NCBI GenBank assembly: GCA_030737835.1
Contig: CM060854.1
Span: forward strand, 8,008,860 to 8,072,859
Length of the DNA stretch: 64,000 nucleotides
Source of the DNA: Acorus gramineus
Taxonomy: Eukaryota; Streptophyta; Magnoliopsida; Acorales; Acoraceae
Direction of reading: 5' to 3'
Positions 36,101 through 44,446 of the stretch are shown one piece after another. The translations under genes were made by a program, and so were the position numbers. Each line of letters opens with the position of its first letter. The stretch's first letter is position 1. Below the pieces are notes generated by a model, which saw only the letters and a list, made by a program, of their open reading frames with translations, did no database searches and was not told the DNA's origin.

Positions 36101-36148
36101 CAGAATAAAGATGAGACAGGTAAAATACATCCAGTGTACACAAAGTGA
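18118..36148 (+). CDS. PPR protein with C-terminal SMR-like domain (At5g02830-like)
   Basis: Predicted 848 aa, close to its Arabidopsis counterpart in length and domain order. Exons: 18118-18658, 20006-20093, 22463-22667, 23423-23530, 24473-24637, 24784-25380, 25455-25520, 25694-25774, 27608-27705, 30489-30708, 33136-33196, 35832-36148; all junctions are GT-AG and the frame is kept. The N-terminus is Ser/Pro/Lys-rich, consistent with an organelle-targeting region. PPR helices follow from about residue 210 to 650 (for example VITYSTMIKVFAEA, NIITWSSLIDACASRG, VATYNILMKACG, VVAYTTAIK). A degenerate SMR domain spans about 717-760 (DVRGLSKVEARIVVLSVLRM, then TIIIGDGKKGS). Such proteins act in plastid or mitochondrial gene expression; the exact RNA target is unknown. 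A GT donor at 36121 could extend the gene, but the stop at 36148 gives the expected length. Confidence 0.92.
18838..19108. mobile_element. Small palindromic MITE (dispersed family)
   Basis: In PPR intron 1. The left end 'gctctgttacacgcagtcc' pairs with the right end '...ggactgtaaaatggagtagtgtaac'. The inner parts hold 'atctcattaga' and its near-complement 'ttattagatga', plus 'ttttcacattttctataaa' and similar. Related copies occur near 120-365, 16210-16490, 38760-39000, 45400-45632 and 63264-63515. Confidence 0.65.
20356..21295 (-). mobile_element. LINE 3' fragment with zf-RVT domain
   Basis: In PPR intron 2, antisense to the gene. Conceptual translation of the minus strand gives a LINE C-terminal region. 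First comes a segment with WFMADWLRKGG (21295-20978), then the reverse-transcriptase zinc-binding domain (20906-20559) with WSLKFLLKVKAFIWLVYL, CVMCG and LCPMARRVWGWF. The frames are broken between segments, so it is a dead fragment. A run of G at about 20312-20330 lies at its 3' side; there is no clear poly(A). Confidence 0.8.
21755..21830 (+). mobile_element. Possible tRNA-derived SINE head
   Basis: The segment 'cagtagctctgttgttgaag' followed about 35 bases later by 'tagggctcaatccc' resembles the A and B boxes of a tRNA-derived SINE. The match is weak and there is no defined tail. Confidence 0.3.
22127..22230 (+). mobile_element. tRNA-derived SINE-like element
   Basis: In PPR intron 2. An A-box-like 'tagctcaatggttgac' is followed by a B-box-like 'aggttcaaatta' and a (TA)n simple tail at 22203-22226. 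It does not fold as an intact tRNA, so it reads as a SINE rather than a tRNA gene. Confidence 0.55.
26850..27080 (-). mobile_element. LINE reverse-transcriptase fragment
   Basis: In PPR intron 8, antisense to the gene. The minus strand encodes FLNIDFEKAYDSIR, then after a stop codon a segment with GFSPKWRWSLKRC and VRVSVLINGKAAEYF. These match the plant LINE reverse-transcriptase palm, between the FDKAYDS-like and the NG..F motifs. The frame is interrupted. The surrounding GC-rich 26000-27190 is probably more of the same or another degraded element but does not translate cleanly. Confidence 0.75.
27192..27545. repeat. Imperfect direct repeat, one copy interrupted
   Basis: The block 'aatgggtaacaaa.gatgc' plus 'caagaaccaaacataatgaa' and 'gattattgaactagatctt' occurs twice, around 27192-27435 and 27436-27541. 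In the second copy the first two parts lie almost side by side. In the first they are separated by about 135 bp that include the rRNA fragment. Confidence 0.8.
27207..27277 (+). pseudogene. Mitochondrial 18S rRNA fragment (NUMT)
   Basis: About 70 bp that read like the 3' part of plant mitochondrial rrn18: 'gccgcggtgaatatgtac', then the universal 'acacaccgcccgtcacaccc', then 'tgggaataggtttcgcccg'. The CCCTGGGAAT.GGTTTCGCCCG part fits the mitochondrial rather than plastid or nuclear small-subunit rRNA. Only a scrap is present, so it is not functional. It lies in PPR intron 8, inside one of two near-repeats (see findings). Confidence 0.8.
28944..29168. mobile_element. Tourist/PIF-Harbinger MITE with TTA duplication
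   Basis: A 225-bp GC-rich element in PPR intron 9. It starts 'ggcaccgttggtgaagcg' and ends 'cgctccgccaaacggggcc', which is its near-complement, and is flanked on both sides by TTA (28941-28943 and 29169-29171). The three-base TTA target duplication is diagnostic for PIF/Harbinger elements. No ORF for a transposase. Confidence 0.85.
29760..30137 (+). mobile_element. Cassandra-type TRIM retrotransposon LTR
   Basis: Begins with TG ('tgtcatatgtttc') and ends with CA ('gcctttctcaca'), followed at once by 'gctggtgttagaggac', which resembles the initiator-tRNA-Met primer-binding site (TGGTATCAGAGC) with changes. Inside is a 117-base 5S rRNA-like block. LTRs carrying a 5S rRNA-like sequence are the hallmark of Cassandra elements. 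I do not see a second LTR nearby, so this is a solo LTR or truncated copy. It lies in PPR intron 9, sense to the gene. Confidence 0.82.
29863..29979 (+). pseudogene. 5S rRNA-like segment inside the Cassandra LTR
   Basis: Full-length 5S rRNA similarity: starts 'ggatgtgattatacca', contains 'gatcccattagaac', 'gaagttaaacatgcttgg' and 'agagtagtactaggatgggt', and ends 'aagtcctcgtgttgcacccc'. C-to-T changes and a small loss around 29951 distinguish it from a functional 5S gene. Because it sits within a TG...CA LTR it is annotated as the transposon's own 5S domain, with possible internal Pol III promoter elements. Confidence 0.88.
30818..31164. repeat. 129-bp tandem repeat, about 2.7 copies
   Basis: The start 'actaataatatcttga' recurs at 30818, 30947 and 31076, exactly 129 bp apart. 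Each unit contains 'gggcctttctaggtacctca' and 'ggtcaattggatct'. Because 129 is a multiple of three, a minus-strand frame stays open over two units. This is a repeat artefact, not a gene. In PPR intron 10. Confidence 0.9.
31541..31768. repeat. 113-bp tandem duplication
   Basis: The block starting 'aataggcccaatttaggg' at 31541 repeats from 31654 with only a few changes, ending near 'ataaaggtgaaata'. In PPR intron 10. Confidence 0.88.
32112..32692. repeat. Direct repeats flanking LINE-like poly(A) DNA
   Basis: A block of about 65 bp ('tggcaatgagga', 'gaatttcatgttca.tcatttttt') occurs near 32112-32180 and again near 32630-32692. The DNA between has a long A run (32333-32349) next to 'gaggggtctccaattac' and a T-rich block. 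This resembles degenerate LINE 3' tails, although no coding part remains. Confidence 0.55.
34655..34770 (-). mobile_element. LINE C-terminal scrap
   Basis: The minus strand reads FTATIWTIWKERNQRIFNQ, the extreme C-terminal motif of plant LINE reverse-transcriptase proteins (W.IWKERN.R.F). Only about 40 codons remain, in PPR intron 11. Confidence 0.7.
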
Positions 36149-38244
36149 AAAAAATAAAATTGTAAATCATTTTTTTCTGGAGGTTTTGTTGTAAATCAAA
36201 CCACAATTGAGATTCATGTATATGGAATTCATGCAGTGTATTTATCTCTGCAAAGGTAAAACAAGCAAAAGAGGTGATTCCCTTGTCCAATTTTCCTAAT
36301 TAGACATCTTCAGACCTTAATGAATGTAATTTTTTTTGCACGGAGAAGGGGAGGATTGAGGTTGAAGCACATTTTGGGACAAGGGAAGATAATTCATGTG
36401 AGAAAAAAAAAAACATCTTTTTCATGTTTAGATTGTCATTCATGTTCAAAGTCGATCATTTCTTTCTGAGCTCTTTTACATTCAATCTTTTTTACAGTCT
36501 CAAATATAGTTTTATATAAGCTACCACAACAGTTATGAGGCAAGCAACAACATGAATAAAATTACTGAGACGCGGAGATTGGGGCCACGCGCAGCGAACT
36601 AACTACTCAGCATTGTGTGGTCCCAGCTATGCGCCTTGCCATGGAAATCAGAGTTAGTGGCTTTATGGTCTACAGCTCCTAATCATTTTGATTTTTTTTT
36701 TTTTTAATATGTACCCACTTAATGAAATACATACTATTTTAAAAGGTGATATATATAGTTATATACTCTATTAATAAAGTGTATAGAAGGTTGAGAGACC
36801 GTAGATAGGATTGTAGAACAGATTGAATGTATCATCACCTCAAACCCTTGTTTTAGTTATTTCATAAGTGGCTATAGCTCTTCGGATACAGATCAGATGC
36901 GTTAATATTCATATCCTATCATAATCATGTGGATATATATATTAATTTTCGGATTCACATCTCTTTGGATACAGATATTTTTGGAATAATTGACATATTT
37001 AAATATTAATACTAATTTGGATAATCAAGTGATATATTAGAGAGAGATGAAAATTAAATTTGAGATTTTAAAACTTAGATATCATATATTGAAAATTTAA
37101 TAGTAATACAATATATCATGATTGTAATTAATCATACAATATAACAAATATGAACAATATATAATATTAACATATATGATTTTATAATATATGTCAGATT
37201 CATGTATTTTTCATATTGGTACACTAATATCCATATCCACACTTAAGGTATTCGGATATTAGATTTTTTTTTTTTTTCCGGATGTGGACTTGAATTGGAT
37301 TTTTTTTTTTTGAATAAATGACAAGCTGAGAGTAAGATAAAAAAAAAAGAAGGAAAATGATATGTCCAACCTCTTGTCCATCGTAAGTGTCACACGTATT
37401 TTTTTTTAATTATACTCTCCCATTGAAATAGATAATGCAAAATAAAATAAAATATATACTAAAATACAATAGCCCTTTTTTTTTGGTGGGTTACTTGTTA
37501 ATTGTTATAGTAAGTGGAGGGAGCTAAAAAGATATATGAGACTGCATTTGAGACTATAAGAGTATCTGCAATGCAAGCCTTTAAATATGGAGAGCAAAAC
37601 TTCCATTTTTAGATAAGATTTTTTTTTTATGGAGAGGGTTGCACTCTAATCATCACCCTCCATTTTTTTCCTATCATCAATATTATTTTTAAAATTATTT
37701 AATATTATATCAAAACTCATTAGTAAATGTTATTAATATTAATCTATTTTATTAAAAAATATATGATGGGAAAAATTTCGCTGAGACCTTTAAAATAAGT
37801 ATAATATTAAATAGTTTCAGAGCTATTTTTAAATTAGTAATTTTTTAATTAAATAAAAGAACATAATTTTTGAATAATCAAACATATGTGAATCTATTTA
37901 ACTCGCTCCACAGGAAACTACAAGTCATAGGAAAAACATACGAAGCTCCAACAATGATATTAATGTATTGCAGTGGTCCAAGAATTATGTTTTTAATTTA
38001 ATAAGAATTTAATAATTTAAAATTAAAATAATTTAATATTAGTCTGAATTTGAAGGTCTCGACAAGACATTTCTGACAATATTATTTTTGTTAAAAATAG
38101 ATTAATGGATCCGAATATACACAATATTGAAGTGATTAGTATATAAAATGAAAAAAGATATAAAAGAAATTTTAAATATGTGTGGAGGAAACTTTAAGTA
38201 TTTTAAAAGTGAAATAGTTTTTTAGAGGTGGCCTCAAACTTTCA

Positions 38245-38562
38245 AATTTGAAGGATCAGGACTGGATCCGATCAGTTCAGTCAATATCGAACTGGACGAC
38301 ATGAAAATTGAACTGTACCACTTATAAACCAAACTGCAAAACTAATTATTGTGTGTATATTTTACTCTCCTATTGAATACTGATGATACTTAGGAATTCA
38401 TATTTTCTCCAATAGTTGATTATTGGATCCAATAAGAAAGTGAAATTTACACCCAACAATTGGTTGTGTAATTCAATTTATAAGTGGTGCAGTTCGATTT
38501 TCACGTCGTCCAGTTCGGTACTGACTGAACTGACCGGATCAGGATCCGGTCTCTTCCAAATC
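38245..38562. mobile_element. Long-hairpin MITE upstream of accD
   Basis: The left arm ('ggatccgatcagttcagtc', 'cgaactggacgac', 'accacttataaa') is the near-perfect complement of the right arm ('tttataagtggtgcag', 'gtcgtccagttcgg', 'gactgaactgacc'). The arms are about 90 bp with few mismatches around a loop of about 130 bp. No ORF. It sits about 0.7 kb upstream of the accD start and would give a hairpin RNA if transcribed. Confidence 0.8.
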
Positions 38563-39223
38563 TCCATCAATAAAGTGAAGGGTAGTAATGTCCAATAATT
38601 TTTTATAAAAAATAATCCATAAGTTATAATCTAAAAAGTACCCATAACTCAGCTTACAGATTATGATTTTTTTAAACTATTTTCAACTTAAATAAGTTTC
38701 AATAAGTTTATACAAACATACAACTGTTTATTTTAAGCTAAAAGCTATAATCTACAGCTTATAAATTTTAACAAACATGTACTATACATTGTTAAACGAG
38801 GTATGCACATTGTTAAATTTTTTCTTACACTTATTAAAAATTGATTCATTCAATTAAAAAATAAAGCGATATATTTTTTTATCAAAACATATCATTAGAC
38901 GATGTTTAATATTTAAAAATAAATTAAAAATACATGTGATCTGTATTTTGAATTATAAAAAGGATTTAAGTGTAACATGTTTCTTTATTTAAATATAAAT
39001 ATAAAAACTTAATGAAGATATATCTGTTAAATGATTAATGTTAAATGGCTAATGAGGGATATTATATGTTAACTGTATTTGAGAGTACAAAAATGTGTGT
39101 GAATACGGTCCCTCCATCCGAGTTGGGGCGGAGAGTTCGAAGACCCCCAACCCCTGTAATCTCCGCCCTTCCCCATCAATCCAACCCATTCTCTCTCTCT
39201 TTCTCTCAATCTATTTATCTGTC

Positions 39224-39243
39224 CGTGTGTGTGTGTGTGTGTG
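39224..39243. repeat. (GT)n microsatellite in the accD leader
   Basis: A run of GT dinucleotides ends about 20 bases before the accD ATG, preceded by a CT-rich tract (39188-39208). This is probably 5' UTR. Confidence 0.75.
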
Positions 39244-39263
39244 ATTGTTTTACATTCTTTGCA

Positions 39264-42200
39264 ATGGCGGATGTGATGAGCAAGTGCAGCAGCTTTTTGT
39301 TGAAGACGTCTTCTTCTTTCTCGACAGAGAGTGGATCATTGAAATCTGAATTCAGTGGTCGTAAGCTTGTCATCGGAGGAGTCTGTCCGAGTGGGAGACC
39401 CATCACGCCCAATCATCACCGTCGGCCTTTGTTCGTACAGGTTTCTTCCCGCCTTCATTTATTGGGTTTGATTTGAATGTCTAACTATTTTTTCGGTTGG
39501 GAGTATAAAGAGGTGAGATTTATTTGATTGGGTGTTGTTTGGATGCGGGTTTTGGTTTCTTGGCTTGATTGGAATTTGGGAGCTTCGGTTTTTGAGGAAT
39601 TATGAGATTTTTTTTTTTTTTTGAGGATGTTGAGATGCTTTATGATCTCATTTAGTTTGTTCTTTTAGTAATCTGTGATGAAATTTTGTATTTTTGTTTT
39701 GTTTTGTTTGGTTAATTTTGGGGGTTTTTTTTTTATGGTGATTATAGATATTGTCATTGAGTATATTTTCATTTGGGTTTTTTCAATTACTTCATGGATT
39801 AGTTTTCGGGCTTTTACTTGTTTCTTTTGCAGCTCGCGTTTTATGTGCGAAATTTAGTTTGAATAATGCAAATCTGAGTTTTTTTGGACATTCATTTTGT
39901 TATTGCAACTGCAGATGAGAAGCTCTGGTTCTGGTACTGATATAAAAGCAAGAGATGGTGATCTTGATAAGAGTAAAAAATACAGAGATTTATGGGTCCA
40001 ATGCGAAAATTGTTATGGATTGAACTACAAAAAGAATTTCCAGTTGAAAATGAATATCTGTGAACACTGTGGGCATCATTTGAAGATGAGTAGTTCAGAG
40101 AGGATCGAGCTGTTGATTGATCCGGGCACTTGGGATCCAATGGATGAGGACATGGTATCTGTTGACCCCATTGGGTTTCATTCGGAGGATGAACCTTATA
40201 GAGATCGCTACGATGCTTATCAGAGAAAGACGGGTCTGACAGAAGCTGTTCAAACAGGAACAGGTCAAATAAATGGTGTTCCAGTAGGGATTGGGGTTAT
40301 GGATTTTCAGTTCATGGGAGGTAGTATGGGATCTGTGGTAGGCGAGAAAATCACCCGTCTGATCGAGTGTGCCGCTGAACGATCCCTACCCGTTATTCTG
40401 GTGTGTGCTTCTGGAGGAGCACGCATGCAAGAGGGAAGTTTGAGCTTGATGCAAATGGCTAAGATATCTGGAGCTTTACATGATTACCAATCAAATAAGA
40501 AGTTGTTTTATGTGGCGGTCCTTACTTCTCCAACAACTGGTGGAGTGACAGCTAGTTTTGCCATGTTAGGAGATATCAATATTGCTGAACCTAATGCGTA
40601 CATTGCTTTTGCGGGTAAGAGAGTGATTGAACAAACGTTGAATAAGACAGTACCTGACGGTTCCCAGTCGTCCGAGTATTTGTTCCAGAATGGATTGTTG
40701 GATTTAATCGTTCCACGTCATATTCTAAAAGGTGTTCTGAGTGAGTTACTTCAGCTCCATGGTTTCCTCCCCGCCCAGGTTCCTTTGGAGCAGCGTACAC
40801 CTAAATCCTTCTCCATGGCTGAAGAAGAGCAAGAGAGTGGCAGAGAAGATGATTGGAAAGAAGAAGATTACAATGCTGAGCCTGAGGTCAGTTTCTTTAT
40901 GTTCTCTTTCTCCTTTTTTTGGTTAAAAAAGTTGTTTGTTGGAGTACCATAATACTACCGTATCAGATCAGCCTCGAGTTGTATGTTTTAGAAATGGTTT
41001 ACTAAAATAGCTACATATGGTGTCATGCTCACTTGATCTGGACAAGCATGAAATGCATAATATCATGGCATTATATTACAGAGATTTAGTTTAATGGAAA
41101 GGCATGCAATAAAATTCAACAGAATATATCACATTCATGTTACCTCTTGCTTTGGTTTGTGGTGCAATTATGTTTATTCACTTATGATTTGGTTTGCAGT
41201 GATGTTTTTTTTTGTTTAATTAGGTTCATTTGCATGTGATCACAGCTGACATTTTTTTTCAAAGAGAACACATGATCATCATATTATTAATATAATGATG
41301 CTCCTCAAACAACGGAGGTGAGGGATCTCCAACGGAAAACAAAAGCTAAGAAAAAAAGAAGGAAATAACAAAAAATAAAGCGAAAAAGAAAAGAAAAAGA
41401 AAAAAAAGAGAGCAAAGTTAGGAAGGAACCCCCTCCCAATTTCCCAACCCAATTACACAATTATGACACTCTCCACCCTTCTGCCAAGATATTTGCCTGC
41501 GATTCCTCCTCAAGGATAGTTATCCAAGCGCAAAGATGTCATGATTGACAACCAAATTTTTTTTTCACGTAAAGCGTTTTCTTTTGAAGATTACACGCCA
41601 ACCAAATGTTCCCACAAACTGCATGAGGGATCAGCTTTTGAAATTTATCCTTATTGCTTCTGTCATACCTTTTCTTCCTCTTTCTAAACCAGTCCCACAT
41701 CTCTTCAATGTCATTGAAATCACAACTCACTTGAAGGGCCATTCTAACCTTATACCAAATATTGACACTAAGAGGGCACCTATATAATACGCGGTCTCTA
41801 GTCTTGGTGTTTTCTTCAAAAATTCCACGAGCATTGTTTCCATTATTTGCCCACTTCAATCTGTTCTCCTTTGTAAGGATCTTATTGAGTTTAAAAAGCC
41901 ACACAAAGCTATGGATTTTTTTAAAGGAAAAACGACTCCCCAAATTTGAAATGCATGACAAGCCAAAAATTTCGCAAGAGCAGTTCTTCTTTAGCTTCCC
42001 ATATAGTGATTTCACGGAGAAACCCACCTTCTGTTTTCCAAAGGACCGTGTCATAATCTTCTAGGTCCAAATTAACCTCTTGTAGTGAAGTCAAAAGCGA
42101 TGCAATGCCCTCTATTTATTCTTCCTTTAGGTTTCAGCGAAGCCTTGGGCACCACGTGATCTTGCTAGCCCCACAAGTGAAGGAATCACAATAATATTGT

Positions 42201-44446
42201 CGTTTTTCAAAGCTACTTGATAGATGTTAGGAAAAAGTGAAGTCGGGGATGAGCCATTAATCCAATTGAAATTGATCGTAACTTCATTTTCAAGTAGAAA
42301 TTGAAATTATTCCTTCAAGCTTTTGGACATTTCTAAGTATATTCTTCCACATTGCCAATGTCCAACGTCTTTCTTTGGCTCAAGATTCAATATACTACAT
42401 CCAACATTTTATAGTATTCTAATATAGTATGGGTTCTACTCTATTTTCTTTTCTATATTTTATCTTGGAGATCCCTCATATCCTTGGTATGGTTTTTATT
42501 TTGTTTTGCTGGGTGTTTAATCTAGTTAATACTTGGGTGTTGAGTTCCTCCATCTCACTTAAGAAAAGGGAAATTTAACCATGAGTTCTTATACATTGGA
42601 GGAGAAGAAAAAACAGGGTAATCAATCTTTATAGGATGGCTTGAAATAGGCTTATATACTATGGATATCTCTGAAATACCCACACAGTATTGATACTGAT
42701 CTCTGAGGGGAAGGGTATTCGTTAATGTTAAAGTGATTTTTAAATTTTCAGAAGGATTTCCAATTTAACTTCAAGTTTTTTTAATTTGTTAAAATAATTT
42801 CTAGAGTAAAGATAGCAGGCTTCTCTTGTGGATTTTTTTTCTACTCTTGGTATCAATGTTTTGCAAGTACAAAAACTTATGAAAAACCAACAGATCTGAG
42901 GTCATTGATCTGATGTCTATGTAATTCATATTATGATGTCTAGAAAAGCAACTCGATTTTCTTATACAATATTCCTCTTTTTGAGTCCTTGTTGCTACTC
43001 CTTTATTCAGTCTTCTTTAGATGAATTGAGATATTGGGGAAACCATTAAGAAAATAGCTAAATATAAGAATGAAGTGCACAAGAACTGTGGATGTAGTTA
43101 TTTTGGCCTTTTCACCCGAGTCCAAAGCTGTGTTATTCTTTTTTCTTCTTTTTATTAGAAAATGTTTTGAACCTGAATTGCGAGGATTTGAACATGGGAC
43201 TTGTGTTGCTGCTAACTTAATCAGGTGACAGTGGATCTTTAGACAAAGCTTGGTGATCAAGCGATGAATCCAATACCAACTCATTCTATCAGTCCATATC
43301 GGCTGCTATAATAGCATCAAGGCCCATGAGGCATATTTAGTTAATCCTATGAATAAATATAAATTTATATCTTTTAAAAATCCTGCACTTTGGCACAGAT
43401 TATTTGTGCATACTTTCAATTATAATGGACGGATTTAAGGAATTGTGGCAATAGACAATATATATATTGCTTGATACTTTGATGTCATGCATTCATCTTT
43501 TCCATTAAGATTCCGAACCTTAAATGAATCCCTTGGAAAACTAATATGTGACGATTGCATAGAACTTTGACAACTTAGGTTATGGTTATGAAGATTTACA
43601 ATTACGTACTTTAGTTCCTTTTTTGTTCTATGTTGAGTTCTGAATATCAATAAACCTGCGTATAAATATGTAGTTTGATACTTTGTGTCATGTATGCATC
43701 TTTTCCATTAAGGTTCTGAACCTTATGTGAATACATTGGAAAACTAAGATGTGAGGATTGTGTAAAACATTGATAACTTGCTATGAATATGAAGATTTGA
43801 AATTACATGTTATAGATCTTTTTTTTTTGTGCTACATTGAGTTCTGAATATCAATAAATCTGAGAATTAAAATGGATAAATAGCTCCAAAACTTCTCTGG
43901 TGACCAGTTAACAAACCTGGTTGTTTGTTGCTCTTCCATTGGTAAATTTGTGGCAGGTTTGTTAAATAACATTTAATTTTCATCATCTTTTTTTTTTTCC
44001 CATAAGTTTACAAAGCTTAATTTTTTTTTGGGTAAGTATTTTTCCTGGTTAAATCTTCCCTATCAGCAAGGACAAGATTCGAACCCAGGTCTTCTCACTA
44101 AAGAGGGGGTATCTGTACCATCCTACCAAGAGAAAGTTAGGTACAAAGCTCAATTAAAGTTTAAATTTTCTTGTAATTTTTTGACAATGAACTTTCAGTT
44201 GGAAACTCTGTTTTCTGGTTGATTTGTTTTGCAGTTGATGTTATCATGTTTAATCAAATAACAAGTATCGGGTGATTTTCATATGAAGTTGAACCACAAT
44301 AACTCATCTACAGGGTTTTGAATGAAGATTAACCCCACTACCTCTCTGAATTACTCCACAAACTTAACCTGAACTGTTTAAACTTGCAGGTGTATCTCCA
44401 GGATCAGACAGAACAGTGGATCTACCGGATGATCCACGAGACATGA
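39264..44446 (+). CDS. accD: Nuclear-encoded AccD, plastid acetyl-CoA carboxylase beta subunit
   Basis: AccD is the beta half of the carboxyltransferase of heteromeric acetyl-CoA carboxylase, which moves CO2 from biotin to acetyl-CoA to start plastid fatty-acid synthesis. Exons 39264-39440 and 39915-40886, plus a probable short last exon 44390-44446; predicted 401 aa. Exon 1 (59 aa) is Ser/Thr-rich and basic, lacks homology to AccD, and fits a plastid transit peptide. Exon 2 holds the conserved protein: C4 zinc finger (Cys 89, 92, 108, 111), GGSMGS at 194-199, [10 protein letters not shown] at 224-233 and TTGGVTASF at 266-274. The variable N-terminal third of plastid AccD is absent. After the usual end the frame adds an acidic tail ([18 protein letters not shown]). 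If intron 2 is not spliced, translation stops at 40952 instead. There are no internal stops or frameshifts, so it appears functional. Leu126 (codon TTG) is at a common plastid RNA-editing site. Confidence 0.93.
41245..42060 (-). mobile_element. LINE 3' end inserted in accD intron 2
   Basis: The minus strand encodes a LINE zf-RVT-like region (42054-41539: [42 protein letters not shown]) and continues into a T/C-rich 3' UTR. It ends in an A run, seen as T's at 41250-41259 on the plus strand. Stop codons and truncation show it is dead. It is antisense to accD and accounts for much of the 3.5-kb second intron. Confidence 0.75.
43140..43290 (-). mobile_element. Possible SINE-like repeat in accD intron 2
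   Basis: The minus strand has a B-box-like 'atgttcaaatcctcgc' followed downstream by an A-rich 'aaaaagaagaaaaaag' stretch. The A box is not clear, so the assignment is tentative. Confidence 0.3.
44018..44130 (-). mobile_element. tRNA-derived SINE in accD intron 2
   Basis: On the minus strand 'cttggtaggatggtacag' (A-box region) is followed by 'cctgggttcgaatcttgtcc' (B box), then a unique part and a tail 'acccaaaaaaaaatta'. The A tail and lack of an intact cloverleaf identify a SINE. It lies about 260 bp before the presumed last accD exon. Confidence 0.72.

Larger units (their letters stand above)
36149..39263. other. Spacer between PPR and accD genes
   Basis: Contains the PPR 3' UTR and several MITE-like blocks. 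36875-37310 has inverted 'cttcggatacag', 'catatcc' and 'cggatatt' motifs; 37320-37560 has a 'tacaatagccc' block resembling the small dispersed family. A strong hairpin lies at 38245-38562, and a further family copy near 38760-39000. No gene seen until accD. The accD 5' leader contains CT-rich DNA and a (GT)n run at 39224-39243. Confidence 0.5.

Noticed and set aside
39915..40886. accD exon 2 as a recent plastid DNA insertion (NUPT)
   Set aside because: A recent NUPT would carry flanking plastid DNA and the plastid N-terminal part. Here only the conserved AccD region is present, spliced to a targeting exon, with an added tail and many differences from typical plastid AccD sequence.
36121..44446. 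PPR gene splicing from 36120 over accD to the 44390 exon
   Set aside because: The phase would allow it (accD nested in a PPR intron). However, the PPR protein already has its expected length at the 36148 stop, and the 44390 exon fits accD in phase 0 as well.
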